Below, piece after piece: positions 1 through 11,437 of a DNA stretch of 64,000 nt (the stretch's first letter is position 1; every line of letters begins with the position of its first letter). Under the pieces are notes generated by a model, which saw only the letters and a list, made by a program, of their open reading frames with translations, ran no database searches and was not told the origin of the DNA. The position numbers and the translations under genes are program-made. This stretch comes from Lumbricus rubellus (taxonomy: Eukaryota; Annelida; Clitellata; Crassiclitellata; Lumbricidae), in assembly GCA_945859605.1 (NCBI GenBank), contig OX243824.1:5339080-5403079 (forward strand), read 5' to 3'.

Positions 1-1150
1 AGCAGACGATGTGGTCCGTGTTGGAAATCCCTATGAGGGACAAAAGACGGAGGAAGGATTGCGGAGGATGAGTCGGAAGATCGGAATGAGGAGGAGCGGG
101 GAGGAGGAGTGGGGAGGAGGAGGAGGAGGAGGAGGAGGAGGAGGAGGAGGAGGAGAAAGAAGAGGAGGAGGAGGAGGAGGAGGAGGAGGAGGAGGAGGAG
201 GAAGAGGAGAGGAAGAGGAGAAGGAGAAGGAGAAGGAAGAAGAGGAGGAGGATGGGGGAAGAGGACGATGAGGAGGAGGAGGAGGAGGGGGAAGAGAAGA
301 AGAAGCAGAGGAAGAGGAAGAGGAAGAAGAGGAGGAAGAAGGGGCGGAGAAAGAGGCGGAGGAGGAGAAGGAGGAGAAGAAGGAGGAAGAGAAGGAGGAA
401 GAGGAGGAAGAAGAAGAAGCAGCAGCAGAGGAAGAGGAAGAGGAAGAAGAGGAGGAAGAAGGGGCGGAGAAAGAGGCGGAGGAGAAGGAGGAGAAGAAGG
501 AGGAGGAGAAGGAGGAAGAGGAGGAAGAGGAGGAGGAGAAGGAGGAAGAGGAGGAGGAATAAGAAGAAGAAGAAGAGGAGGAGGAAGAGCGGGAAGAGGA
601 CTATGGGGAGGAGGAGGAAGAGGAGGTAGAAAAGGTAGAGGAGGATAAGGAGGTCAAGGTAGAAAAAGGAGAAGGGGGGTAGTTAAGGAGGAGGAAATGG
701 AGATATAGGAGGTGAAGTAATTGGAAGAGGAAGGAAGAAAAAGGAAAGGGAGGAGTAGTATGAGAATGGGAATACGAGGATGAGAGAGATGCGAGAAGGA
801 GGAAGTAGGAATTTCGGAGAAGGAAGAGGTGGAAGAACTGAAGGCTATAGAAGGAAAACGTAAGAAAACGAAACTGAAGACGTGAGAGATGAAGGCAAGG
901 AGACGTTAAGAAAGTGAAGGATGTGGATGAAAAGAGAAAGAGAAGAAAGCGGTGAAGTGAAGAAGAAGAAGACTAGCTGAGAGAAGAGGGAGAGAATGAG
1001 AAGAATGGCAATGAAGGAGGAGAAGGAGAAGGAGAAGAGGGATGAGAAGATGGAAGAAAAGAATAGGTAGAGGAGAAGTAGAAGCAGCAGGAGGGAGAGG
1101 AGGAGGAGAAGGACGACGAGGAGGACAACATGGGCAAAGACCTAGGGGGA
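1..1150 (+). repeat. Long polypurine (GGA/GAA)n tract
   Basis: The plus strand is almost pure A/G for over a kilobase, mostly GGA, GAA and GGAA units. Open frames across it encode only Gly/Arg/Glu/Lys runs and are artefacts of composition. A block containing ggggcggagaaagaggcgga recurs at 341-360 and 461-480, so a 120-bp stretch of the tract has been duplicated. Such homopurine DNA can form triplex (H-DNA), but that is inference. No gene is seen here. Confidence 0.95.
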
Positions 1151-1740
1151 CAGAAGGAAGGTCCCCCTCAATGAATGTTTTGTGGACGGCCTATGCATCC
1201 CCCCCCCCCCAATTGCTGAATGGTCTTTGATATCTTAAAATCGTTTTTAAATATCATGCTCCGCGTTACTTATAGACCGTAACATGGATTGAATTATAAT
1301 TACCTATTCTTAGACACCTCTAAATCGTTTTGGCAATGAATTATGCGAAGCGTTACTTGGACACCTTTAAATCGGGTGTTTTGGCTTTATATTCGTTTTG
1401 TCTAAGCGGTGTTGACCAATTTGGTCGACAATTGTAAACTTCGCCACTGGTTGCACTCTGCCAGTGTTAGTCCCAACCCTGTATAAAGGAGGAGGGCGTC
1501 GCTAATGGTCTTTGTTACCACACAGTGACGTTATTTACTGCAAATACACGCCAGCATGCATGTACGAAATCAAAAGAGCATTATTAATCTTGACAAAATT
1601 AAATCTCTAATAACTTTGTATTAAAATTTCTTTAATAATATTATTTATGAATAGATTGAGAACTACATGTAAGTGTATGTAATATTTATTACACAGAATA
1701 GTCATAAAGAAATTAGTTAGTTATTATACATTAAAAAAAT
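1151..1740. other. No gene seen; contains one copy of a dispersed 80-bp repeat
   Basis: An AT-rich stretch between two purine tracts, with an 11-base C run near 1200. No ORF, splice pattern or RNA gene can be supported. The only recognisable element is the dispersed repeat at about 1435-1520, listed separately. Confidence 0.6.
1435..1520. repeat. Dispersed repeat, copy 1
   Basis: A block starting aaacttcgccactggttgca and running to the GGAGGGCG region also occurs at 4532-4610 with a few substitutions (gttgcactctgccagtg against gttgcattctgccagtg). It is probably a fragment of a short interspersed element. No tRNA-like promoter boxes are obvious in either fragment, so the class is left open. 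Confidence 0.6.
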
Positions 1741-1744
1741 TGTG

Positions 1745-2275
1745 TGTATGATGAGGAGTAGGAAGAGGATGAAGAATATCAGCTGGAGGAAGAGGAGCAG
1801 GAGGAGCATGAGCATGAGCAGACGTCAAAAAGAAGATTCACTTGAACAGGAGGACTACACCTGGAGGAGGTGAATGAGAAGGTTGAGAGGAGGAGGTGAA
1901 GGTAAAGAAGGATGAGGAGGATTACGAGGATTACGAGGAGGAGGAGGAGGGGGAAGAGGAAGAGGAGGAGGAAGAGGAGGAGAGGGAAGAGGAGGAGAAG
2001 GAACAGGAGAAGGAGGAGGAAGAGGAAGAGAAGGAGGAGGAGGAGAATGAGGAGATAGAGGAGGAAGAGGAGGAGGAGAAAGAGGAGGAGGAAGAGAAAA
2101 GGAGGAGGAGTGAAAGAGGAGGAGGAGAAAGAGGAGGAGGAGAAAGAGGAGGAGGAGAAAGAAGAGGAGGAGAAAGAGGAGGAGGAGTGAAAGAGGAGGA
2201 GGAGAAAGAGGAAAAGGATAAAGAGGAGGAGGAGAAAGAGGAGAAGGAGGAGGAGGATGAGTGAAAGAGGGTTCA
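1745..2275 (+). repeat. Second polypurine tract
   Basis: A second A/G-rich plus-strand tract with GGA/GAA units and a recurring gaaagaggaggaggag motif near 2110-2200. The acidic plus-strand frame and the Leu/Phe/Ser-rich minus-strand frame are composition artefacts. It lies about 600 bp from the first tract in the same orientation. Confidence 0.93.
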
Positions 2276-2717
2276 AAGAGGAATCATAGTATAGTCTCTA
2301 ATCCGTCGGATTTCGATTGGGGAGAGAGACAGAGTGGAAGCGGATATTAATTTAGATATTTCTTTTAACGATTTATTGGAATCAGCGATATGAACAAACG
2401 AATAAGAAGAAGAAGTAGGCCTATAATATGCATGTACACTGTTGTACGGTGTTGTACACAGAAATACATATATAGCCTTTATGTATATTATATGCATGCA
2501 TATGCATGTGTATAAACTATGTATTTGCATTATTGTATATGAACAACTTCAAGCTCATAAAGTAAGCCTACGAGATATATATTATTTTCATCAACAGCAG
2601 CTACTGTGGTTAGCGAATTAAGCCACGCCCATTATTTTGTACACAGGTTCAGCAAGCGCAAGGCACTGCAACAGTCTGCAAGGATTGTACACACACCCTC
2701 CACACACCCCTAACCCC

Positions 2718-3005
2718 CCCCCCCCCCCCCCCCCACACACACACACCACGAACACGCGCGCGCGCACCCACACACACGCGCACACACACGCGCACACACA
2801 CACACACTCACACCCACTCGCATACGCCCACATGCGCGCACACACACAAACACATGCACGCGCGCGCACACATACACACACGCAAACACACACGCGCACA
2901 CACACACACTCGCACCCACTCACACACGCCCACATGCGCGCGCACACAAACACATGCACGCGCGCGCACACATACATACACACACGCAAACACACATACA
3001 CTCAT
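2718..3005. repeat. C-tract followed by CA/CG alternating repeat
   Basis: A run of more than 20 C residues leads into about 270 bp of alternating CA, CG and TG dinucleotides with an imperfect higher-order pattern (cacacactcgcacccactca occurs in variants). His/Thr and Cys/Val frames here are shadows. Alternating purine-pyrimidine DNA of this kind favours Z-DNA, and the G-rich complement of the C run could form a quadruplex. Confidence 0.93.
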
Positions 3006-3270
3006 GCATGATTACGGTAGGCCTATTTACAGTGCAAGTAGGCCTATGTATACCCTGAGATCAGTGCCATCTGAAATCCAAACATCCTCCGTATCATTTT
3101 TCTCGGCAGTCGTGAACGGAATAATTTATATAGCGGTCGGGATTTGTGTCACAGAACTTGTAGGACGACACCCACGTCGTATATAATAGGCCTACATAGT
3201 TAGCCTTAGAGTTTTAATAAATTAAGATTAGCACGGGGAAATCATGTGTGTGCTATGGACCATGCAGTTT

Positions 3271-3479
3271 GTATGCGCACTTGTTATAGCGCCTTTTCAA
3301 GCTCTCTCTCCTCAGAGGCGCTCCCGACTACAGCGCGTACACTGCATCGGAGTTTCACGCCGAAGAGCTAAGCAATTGCGGTCCCTATAGCCTACACTGC
3401 GACTTGAGGTGGATTCGAACCTGCAATTACCTTTCGGCTGCAAGGCGACGAACATACCCACTACACCACCGCGACCCAC
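3271..3479 (-). mobile_element. tRNA-derived SINE, family 1, copy 1
   Basis: On the minus strand a tRNA-like head begins near 3479 (box A ggtggtgtagtgg, box B gcaggttcgaatcc). It is followed by a body with ctccgatgcagtgt, and the element ends with gcgctataacaagtgc-type sequence. The same element recurs at 6275, 13391, 13702, 37847, 51436 and 54151, which fixes the family. The minus-strand ORF across it is only a shadow of the SINE. Confidence 0.85.
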
Positions 3480-3716
3480 TAAATAACTTAAAGGCAAATG
3501 ACCCCATTAAAGCCCCTCCCTTCTGAAATACACATGTAGAAAATTATGAATGCATAAAATAAAGTGCAGGTGCAGGTGTGGGCCCTATGTACAAATAATT
3601 GTACATAGTTACGCGTACGCTCGTGGCGTGAGGAGCGTTCACTTACGTGCGACATTAACCTAGCTTAGGCCAAGGCCAACGTGATGAGCTGAGCTGTGGA
3701 CCTGGACTTTGTCCTT

Positions 3717-3874
3717 AATTGGGTCTTGCACGTGCGAAAGCAAGGAGTGGCGATTTGGCGCCACAAGTCACGTGATTTATCCTGAACTGTCGTGAATTGG
3801 GTCTTGCACGTGCGAAGGCAAGGAGTGGCGATTTGGCGCCACAAGTCACGTGACTTATTCTGAACTGTCGTGGA
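3717..3874. repeat. Tandem duplication, 78-bp unit, 2 copies
   Basis: The unit starting aattgggtcttgcacgtgcg occurs at 3717 and 3795, about 95% identical. Each unit holds the palindrome-rich segment tttggcgccacaagtcacgtg. It abuts the 321-bp dispersed repeat beginning at 3877. Confidence 0.9.
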
Positions 3875-3876
3875 CA

Positions 3877-4197
3877 GGTTTGACGATAGAGAGTTTAGTT
3901 TTGGCTTTGTTCTGTTCCTGAGACGACTGCTCTGTTCGTGGGTCTAGAAACGTTCAGAAGCCGTCGTTTGGTTCGTCTTAACCGGTGTTTCGGTTCCACC
4001 TTGCTGCTGTGAACGCCTGTTGTCGAGGTATTTAAAATACTCTTTATTAAATTTTTTGCTGTAGGCTAAATATCGCTATTAAAAACGGCTAAAATGAATT
4101 TCAGGAGCAGCGTGATTTCTCCTTAGACACTTAGGGTGGGTGCCCGGCTGAAAGTAGGCCTGCGGTTTAAAGAATTTATGATTGGATGATCCCACTG
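3877..4197 (+). repeat. Dispersed 320-bp element, copy 1
   Basis: This segment, from ggtttgacgatagagagttt to ggatgatcccactg, is present in inverse orientation at 16604-16916. Both copies break sharply at the same two points, so these are probably element boundaries. It contains a TATA-like gtatttaaaatac and AATAAA-like sequence but no ORF. Its other copy is the left part of a transposed hAT unit. Confidence 0.8.
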
Positions 4198-4309
4198 GAT
4201 ATCGGCTGAAAAGTAGGGTTTTAATAATTTTATGGTCCCGTCTCATATCTGCATGTCCTGTTTTCTACGATTAGGCCTAAACGCATTTGAGCGAACCCAA
4301 ACCGTTGGA

Positions 4310-4394
4310 TTATAACCATTTCCCGCCGGAAGGGGTCACCCGTGACCCCATTAACAGGATAGGTATCAAAACAATTCCGGCTGGAAAGGGTTAA
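4310..4394. mobile_element. Miniature piggyBac-type MITE, copy 1 (decayed left end)
   Basis: An 80-bp element with inverted ends tttcccgccgg and ccggctggaaaggg, followed by TTAA. A near-identical intact copy lies at 17461-17543 with TTAA at both ends. Here the left TTAA has become ttataa. It is too short to code. Its piggyBac-like class is inferred from the TTAA target and CCC-type ends. Confidence 0.7.
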
Positions 4395-4531
4395 AGCGTA
4401 TGTACAGTGGAAATCAATTGCAAACGCTTGAATAGACCAGAAGCCTTTGCGCTTTTACCAGAATGCATCGCGCGACCTCGTTCGCACTGCGCCAGTCAAT
4501 AACCTTTAAGTGGGTCATCCATCGTCCTCTC

Positions 4532-4610
4532 AAACTTCGCCACTGGTTGCATTCTGCCAGTGCCAGGTCCAAGCCTGGATAAATTAGGAGGGCGACACTA
4601 ATCGCCTGTG
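4532..4610. repeat. Dispersed repeat, copy 2
   Basis: Second copy of the short repeat seen at 1435-1520, in the same orientation. Shared core: aaacttcgccactggttgca, then ctgccagtg, then ggataaa and ggaggg. Confidence 0.6.
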
Positions 4611-5694
4611 AATGGCAGTTTCGTTAAACATGTGACAAGCAAATCGCTCTCTCTGTTAAAATTTTCGATATTTCCGCAGCGCTACATAAATCAACGTGCT
4701 TGTGCAAGGTGTGGCCTGCAGTGAAGATTGTCTCAGCTTCCGGTTGATCGCCATAGAACAAATTCTTTTAACTTTTTTCAATCTCATTTTATCCTCTTAA
4801 ATAGTTTGATATAAATGATAATCGACTGAAGCAAAGTCTTTGACGATGATCGAACTTTATAATTCAGGTGAACATTCGAAATATTTTTGCTTGTAATTGT
4901 TAAATTAATTGACATTTATGCTACGCTGTCGAATGAAATGTTGGGTCGCAGTCACATGGCACGCTAACAAAGAAAAGTTATTGCGACTATTTGTAAAGCG
5001 TCAAATAAGACAAGAATGAATGATAAATACGTTTAATTGTAGAATTCCTTGAACTCCAAACCAATGAATTTATTATTTAGAATAGAAATTTACTGTCGCG
5101 TTAAGTTTGGAAGCCCAGCTGTGCTCGGAGATCGCGAACAAAATGGCCGTCATACTGTAGAACCCTTGGTAAAACAAGATAGTTATTAACAAGTACTAGA
5201 AAGTTTTCGTGGAAGTTAGCGACAATTAAATAAGTGTGTAGTGCATTACTATACAAGTGATAGTAACATAAACGTGATAAATCACGAAGCGTTGGGTTCG
5301 AATCCAGAGTCTGGCTGCAACCTGCTGGTGAGCCAGAAAAAAACTTGACATAATCACCTGGATATAATATTCAGAACATAGACATCGAAGGACTAGAACA
5401 TAATCACCCCATGCGATATAAGAATATTTTGTACATGCATGCATACATACCTAATTGCTTAAGTGCATCTTTACTTTGCATGCAATGCAACCTACAGCAT
5501 GCAGATTCTTTATGTTCAAATCAGCTTTATGAAACAGCTGCATCTTTTAATTTACTTTCTTTTTTGCAAGTTAATAGTAAATTGTTCTTGTTTTCTGTGA
5601 TATTTTGAGGTACAAAACCATGTTCATGTTTCTTCAATGAAGTGTTATATTTGCATTTACTTAGAAATTCATTAAAATTTGTGCGTCTTTTGAA
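4611..5694. other. No gene supported
   Basis: AT-rich DNA without convincing coding exons. A single box-B-like motif gggttcgaatcc at about 5296 is not accompanied by a box A or a cloverleaf and is probably decayed SINE. Confidence 0.5.
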
Positions 5695-5699
5695 TTTAG

Positions 5700-5810
5700 G
5701 TCGGAACTAAACAAGCTCTGGGACAAGCTGCAGTCTTCATGAATGGACCGGCGCCCCGTGCATGGCTTTTGAATGGCACATTCGAAGTTTGGTGATCACT
5801 ATTGTGAGTA
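5700..5810 (+). other. Possible plus-strand exon (non-coding or terminal)
   Basis: A segment bordered by a plausible acceptor (gtcttttgaatttag) and a strong donor (gtgagtaaat). One frame is open for about 30 codons (starting VGTKQALGQAAVFMN) and then stops before the donor. If real, it is therefore either a UTR or long non-coding RNA exon, or a chance pair of splice signals. No partner exon is clear. Confidence 0.25.
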
Positions 5811-6274
5811 AATATGTATTTTTTCCTTCACAATACAAATTTGACTAATTGCGACTTAATGAGTCGTGAAGCACTTTTTGAGTATTTTGAGTTATAATGC
5901 ATTCCACATTATTCTCTGTTAACTTACCTTGAAAATGTGCTATTGCTTATCAAAATCCATGAAATTCTTGTAGATTTGTAACATTTTAAAATCTTTAAAC
6001 CATGCAATGCAGAATGTTGGGAAAACACGATCTTGTTAAAATTTTTGCCTCATGCACCTGTAGTTGGCCTTGGCAACCTTCGGTTTGACTGAACAAAATT
6101 CAACTATAGACTTGCAAAACCAAATCTTTAATTTTTCTGATGTAGTGCAATTAATTAATTAAACAAATTTGTAAATAAAAATAAAAACTATGCAGAATGA
6201 GATTTTTTGCCTACTCTTAGTTCAGGTTTGTGTTATAGTTTTCAGAACTTTTCGAATCATGATTTCGCCTGATT

Positions 6275-6490
6275 GTATGTGCACTTGTTATTGCGCCCCT
6301 TCAAGCTCTCCTCTCAGAGGTGCTCCCGACTACAGCGTGGACACTGCATCGGAGTTTCATGTTGAAGTGCTGAGCAATTGCGAGTGAAGGACTTGCCCAA
6401 GGTCCATGAGCGGCGACTTGAGGTGGATTCAAATCTGCAACCCTCTGGCGGCAAAGCAACAAACATACCCACTACACCACCGTGCCCCAC
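6275..6490 (-). mobile_element. tRNA-derived SINE, family 1, copy 2
   Basis: A nearly full-length copy. The minus-strand head begins gtggggcacggtggtgtagt, box B is slightly decayed (gcagatttgaatcc), and the body and gcgcaataacaagtgcac tail match the other copies. The two minus-strand ORFs here are shadows. Confidence 0.85.
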
Positions 6491-6738
6491 ATACGCAAGA
6501 TTTAAACTGTGCAATAGCCTTGCGTGATTGAATCATGTGATTGCTGTTGCGATGCGGTAGAGCTATGACTAAGCTTTCGAACCATGTGTAACAACCTGCA
6601 CTGTCTTTCACCAGATGGACAGTTGAACACTGTTGATGGCTTTAAAATTATGCACAAAACAGTTATTAGATCGGTTTTGTACATTGTGGGTTGTTTAATT
6701 TGTACAAATAGCACATTAAAATGTTCACTAGAATAAAT

Positions 6739-7406
6739 CACATTTTAATATTTTATTGGCTCAGTATATAATGCTGAATTCGGAAATTTAAAGTTTTTTA
6801 TCCATTAATAGATAGTTTTAACACATTGTATTTCCACATTCAAATTTTTTTTAAATTTTTGTTTGAATGTGGATTAAGTCTATGCATGTTCAAAATAAAA
6901 AATATCTAGTGCGACGTAATCTTTTTCGTTTTTCAGAATGTTATCTTGTACTCTTAAGAACACATTTTAATATTTTATTGGTTCAGTATATAATGCTGAA
7001 TTCGGAAATTTAAAGTTTTTTATCCATTAATAGATAGTTTTAACACATTGTATTTCCACATTCAAATTTTTTTTAAAATTTTTGTTTGAATGTGGATTAA
7101 GTCTATGCATGTTCAAAATAAAAAATATCTAGTGCGACTTAATCTTTTTCGTTTTTCAGAATGTTATCTTGTACTCTTAAGAACACATTTTAATATTTTA
7201 TTGGTTCAGTATATAATGCTGAATTCGGAAATTTAAAGTTTTTTATCCATTAATAGATAGTTTTAACACAATGTATTTCCACATTCAAAAGTTTTTTAAA
7301 ATTTTTGTTTGAATGTGGATTAAGTCTATGCATGTTCAAAATAAAAAATATCTAGTGCGACTTAATCTTTTTCGTTTTTCAGAATGTTATCTTGTACTCT
7401 TAAGAA
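6739..7406. repeat. Three-copy tandem repeat, 222-223 bp unit
   Basis: Units begin at cattttaatattttattggt (6741, 6963, 7186) and end at ttatcttgtactcttaagaa. Copies differ at only a few sites, so the array is recent. Each unit contains an inverted repeat, ccacattcaaa and tttgaatgtgg, separated by an A/T spacer, able to form a hairpin. No coding content. Confidence 0.95.
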
Positions 7407-8100
7407 TTTTTCTGAGGCATGACTGATTTAAAAAAAAAGATTATTTTGTCTCTGCACACCACTGTTGTCTATTAATTTTTTTTGTGACAAGTTCAATGAC
7501 TTTGCATAATAATGGTTGATGTCAGCTATGAGGGTCTCTTATTATTCAGGGCTAGTCCAACTATATTCGGCTTGAGCCGAGCGAGATGATTGCCTGAACT
7601 GTCTACATGAACTCCTGCTGTCCAGAACTTACTGTAAAATGTAACAATATTTTATGGGCATGTATGTGTGTATCTTTTAGAAATTCATACGAGATTCTGT
7701 CATCACATCTTCGATTTTCTACATTCAGTACAACTACAAATGACATCTTTCAATTCTCTGAGCAAGATATTTGAGCAAGATATTTCAATCTTCGAGTTCT
7801 GGTAGGTTATTGAAAGTTTACATTTCACTGTGTTGTCCACTTTTGGTATATTTTAAGTGCATTGCTTGTTTTGAATTATGATTTGTGGTACTACAGGTTT
7901 TTGCATAATTGTTTTGATATTGGACTTGATTCTCTAGACTATCCTGAGCAATTGCAAAACATAAGGGTTTCAAGCTTGGATGGAAAAGTATGATGGTATG
8001 CCATTCATGTGTTGTAGCCATGTTTCACGTTACTCCAAATTTTGTCATGTCATGTCAAAACGCCATCTTGGCATCACGACGGTTGGGTACAAGAATGGAG
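7407..8100. other. No gene supported
   Basis: AT-rich sequence with no conserved frame, splice-bordered exon or RNA gene that I can support. Confidence 0.5.
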
Positions 8101-8114
8101 TGTGATTGTTAAAG

Positions 8115-8428
8115 GCTTCTGTCACGAACCGCGTTGAGCAGGTGTGTGCCCACGAGGCCAGTCCAGTGCGAGATTTTGTCTAGCCATGAAATCCTGGGTC
8201 TGCCTCGGACTCCCTCCACGAGACCCGTCGTCAGACTATCGATATTGTCGTGCGGCTGTCTAATGATGTGTCCAAAATAATGCAGTTTTCTAGCTTTGGT
8301 TTGAGCCAATAGTATACCTTTCTGACCCCTGCTGATCTGTACGCCTGTTCATTTGTTAGCATTTTTGTCCACGGGATTCTCGTTAGTTTTCGGATGCACT
8401 TGTTTCCCAATTTTGCCTGCTCCGTCAA
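8115..8428 (-). pseudogene. LINE reverse transcriptase C-terminal relic
   Basis: Two overlapping minus-strand frames give adjacent parts of a LINE C-terminal region: RKLTRIPWTKMLTNEQAY upstream, then KARKLHYFGHIIRQ and RGRPRISWLDKISHWTGL. The pattern of Arg-Ile-Pro-Trp-Thr, YFGHIIR and GRPR-W is typical of the segment after the RT domain in RTE/CR1/L2-type non-LTR elements. One frameshift separates the parts and both ends are missing, so it is dead. The exact clade is not determined. Confidence 0.75.
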
Positions 8429-9890
8429 TTCAGAACAGTAGGTTTCCCAACTGGCTTGGGCTTCTTATTTTAGGTTCACTGTTACTACTGCCTCCTGATG
8501 TTTATATTCTACATAATCTTCAGCTGTTGCTCTGTTATAGATGGTTTGTTGCATTTGTTATTTCAGAGTGGATTGGGCCTTTGTTGCCTATTCACTTTAA
8601 TATGCCTGTTTTTAGGATTATAAGTTTCCTTTTGTGAGAAAGCAGTGCTTTATTGTGTTGAAAGTGTTACACGATAATTTCTAACATTGAAAGTAGGCTT
8701 ACATTGGACCTTTTCTCAAATTTTCGAAGATTCACATCTTGCACAGCTGAATGCCATACATTGCTTACATGTTCTCACTTGACATTGATCCTTGATATTT
8801 ATGCTGTCGGTTCGTGGAACCCTAGCAACAACCATGACCAGTCCTTGCTATTCGTGGCGTGTGCTTGTCATGACAGTTTTCTTGTGAAATAAAGAGGTGG
8901 TTTGTCGTTGCCTTCCTGTGGTTTGCCTGCCGTGCCCATTCGTTCCTTTCTGCAACAGAGTACTAACAGTTCACCCCACGAGAAGATGGGCATGAACTAC
9001 TTTGGTCCGCTCGCCCAGGTCGGGTTCAAGTCCGTGCTCATAGGGTTGTCTTTCATAGAGTCATCGATCGAATCACCTCCATGTTTAACTCTCCATGTGG
9101 AGTGGCAGAGACAGACCTTCACAGGGCTGTTTTTAAGGAATTTTTAGAACTGCACAACCCCTTCTTTTCTTTCCCATTCACCATGGTATATTACTCCCAA
9201 TTGGAAGAAAATGGCCTTTTTCTACTACTTTTCACTGCACATAAGCGCTTTTACAACTGCACGATCCATTTAGAACTGCACATTTTGTGTACAACTGCAC
9301 GTTTAAAAAACCCCTGGACCTTCACGAACACTCGACAACTATGAGAGCATTTAGATGCCAGCCATTTGTCACGCTTTTTAATGCAAGCTAATAGAGGGAG
9401 AGGTCAGAGCTTAATCGCACTAACAATACATTTGAAGTGACCAGTAAATACAAACTCTAGGATTCATAGTTGTGTTGTACAAATAATGGAAGTCAAATCA
9501 GCTTCAAATATACAATTGAGGAGGATTCGAGATATCATAACATTTTATCTAACTAGTGTGGCATGTTGCTTCTAATGCATTATTATTTTGTTTCTTATCT
9601 CTGCCATGGATTTCTCTTGTTCCTTGTCAGTTCGAAGGTAGATGCACCTTCTATAGTTTATTCAGCTCATATGCTATGCAACACAGCCCGGACACGGAAA
9701 ATGAATGGTTTATAGAATGGATGATAAAAATGGTCAATGACTTCACCACTAGTCCATTGCAATTGTCACCTCTGCCTTTGTCACATACTTCAAACTAGTG
9801 TGTTTCTCCTTCAATACAATACAACACAACTGAAATTTGATTATGCCCTCCTTACAAAGCTCAGAAGTGCACATTGAAGTTTGGTGATAA
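8429..9890. other. No gene supported
   Basis: T-rich on the plus strand with several short open frames that show no domain, no paralogue in the window and no convincing splice borders. Some may be decayed LINE sequence continuous with the relic at 8115-8428. Confidence 0.45.
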
Positions 9891-9905
9891 TTATAACTAT
9901 ACTCT

Positions 9906-10040
9906 ATAGGTAGACTCAAAGAGGAAAGTTTTCAGTTTAGAGTGAAAGACCGTCTCGCTAGGGGAGTTTAGAACATAAGGGGGCAGAGAGTTCCAGATGA
10001 AGGGACCAGCAAATGTGAAAGAACGCCTTCGTTGACAACA
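9906..10040 (-). pseudogene. LINE C-terminal tail relic (WNSLP motif)
   Basis: The minus-strand frame contains RRRSFTFAGPFIWNSLPP followed by SETVFHSKLKTFLF. This is the conserved tail of CR1/Jockey-type reverse transcriptase proteins (F-G/A-P-x-x-W-N-S-L-P, then F-K-S-K-L-K-T-x-L-F). Only about 45 residues remain and no RT catalytic region lies upstream in frame, so it is a 5'-truncated fragment. Confidence 0.8.
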
Positions 10041-10103
10041 TTTTGTTACCACAACAATGAACCATGCTTCACTTTGATCGCAGTTCAAATTCTCAAATGT
10101 CAT

Positions 10104-10875
10104 ACTTTACTTTACCACTGTCGCCTGTGTTCTCAGCAACTCCAAAGTTTAGCACTCTCGTAAAGTTTCGACTCTAAATAATCCTTACTTGACATTAGTA
10201 TCTACGACTACTTTGAACTGCAGAAGATAAACTGACAACATGTTTAGTTTTTCTCAATAGAATTTCAACTTTTTCGAATGCAATCAATTTGATGCGTCTA
10301 ATGATTATCGAATCTATCTTTGATTACGTTTTCTCAACCGTCTTCAAGCTTGTTAATCCTCATGATGTCACACACTCGGCTTCTGCATCCCAATTGTTGT
10401 GTACATGTCGGCATAGCAACGCATCGTCAGTCTGTTTTTGCAGCTGATGTCTCCTTTCTCATTTTATCTACTGTGAACGCCACAATTAATTAATTATATA
10501 AATACACCACTGCTGAATTGCATATCTTTACTCGTTCTTCTGGTTCTCTGTCCCTAGGCACTTTCGGCTGTCTAGCGTCGCCACTCTTTCCTCCGCTGGA
10601 CCCTCTCCTTAATAGTTTTTGGTATCAATCCTCGGCATCCACGTGTCCAGCAGCATCTGCCACGCGCTTCGTTTTCGACAGAGGGACCACGTGTAGGTGG
10701 TGTGGTAGACTTTTGAGCAGCAGAGGCTGTATGAGACGCTTGCTTACTCCATCTCCCCCACCCTCGTACTTGTATTCATTTATTTCAATAAACAACAGAC
10801 AGAACGCTGTAGATTTAAATTGGCACAATTGACAGTATGGCTGCTTAGAACTTGTAGTCGACACAGTTAGTACAT
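10104..10875. other. No gene supported
   Basis: Contains short overlapping open frames on both strands (around 10518-10864) with no recognisable motif. Nothing else stands out. Confidence 0.45.
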
Positions 10876-11437
10876 GTTATTGAATAACATTCTAGGGATA
10901 AAGTTTATCGAGTCTTTATTGGGAAGGGTGAAGTTGTGAGACCTTTGTCTAAAGTTATATAATGGATCCCGCTTTAGTGGGAAGAGGCTACGGAGACATG
11001 GAAGTTTGTTTCCCAGAACAGCTTTAAACAGCACCTTGTCAGCATCTTGTCAGCATCTTGCTCTAAAGCTTCTGCTGTAAGTGTATCAGGATGTAAGTAG
11101 CCAGCTCGTCAACAAGTTTGCTCATGAGACCCTCAAGGCGTGTTTTGTCCAATCCGCTTGCAAGACCCCACCATGCAGGAGAGGCGTACATCATTTTAGA
11201 TATCATAGTAGCTCTAGTGATTGTTTGGAGCTTTTGCATGGATGCCCCATGAGCCTTGAGGCTTTTGATGGCATAAAGTGAAGCAGTACCAGAGCAGATA
11301 ATCTTATTGATGTGGTCTGTAATTGTTAATTTCTCTCCAATAACAACTCCCAATGCCTTGATGGATTTTTGTACGAGAAACTCCGGAGATGGATGATTGA
11401 GTTGAGAGAGAGCACTTCTTGCGTCTGATAATCGCAA
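10876..11437 (-). pseudogene. LINE reverse transcriptase relic (C-terminal third)
   Basis: The minus-strand frame from 11437 reads KSIKALGVVIGEKLTITDHI, then MISKMMYASPAWWGLAS. After a frameshift and a small tcagcatcttg duplication near 11040-11060 it continues as PLKRDPLYNFRQRSHNFTLP and FIPRMLFNNM. LGV-I-x-x-x-LT-x-x-x-HI and the YNLR-R-H-x-F-x-LP ending are standard in Jockey/CR1-like non-LTR proteins. The catalytic YADD region is not present. It is a decayed, truncated insertion. Confidence 0.85.

Noticed and set aside
11..648. Long plus-strand ORFs rich in Gly, Arg, Glu and Lys
   Set aside because: They are translations of a polypurine simple repeat and all three frames are open for the same reason.
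1779..2276. 165-codon minus-strand ORF rich in Leu, Phe and Ser, resembling a membrane protein
   Set aside because: It is the antisense of a GGA/GAA repeat; hydrophobicity comes from CTT/CTC codons only.
2618..3011. His/Thr-rich and Cys/Val-rich ORFs on both strands
   Set aside because: Translations of the CA/CG dinucleotide tract.
3312..3497. Minus-strand ORF with GRGGVVG and ALRRETPMQC, recurring at 6314 and 51475
   Set aside because: The same peptide recurs only because the SINE recurs; it is the SINE read in one frame, not a protein family.
5285..5310. tRNA-like box B gggttcgaatcc
   Set aside because: No box A at the right distance and no foldable acceptor or D arm.
8353..8637. Hydrophobic plus-strand ORF with membrane-like segments
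   Set aside because: It overlaps a LINE relic antisense and T-rich DNA; no start context, splice borders or conservation.
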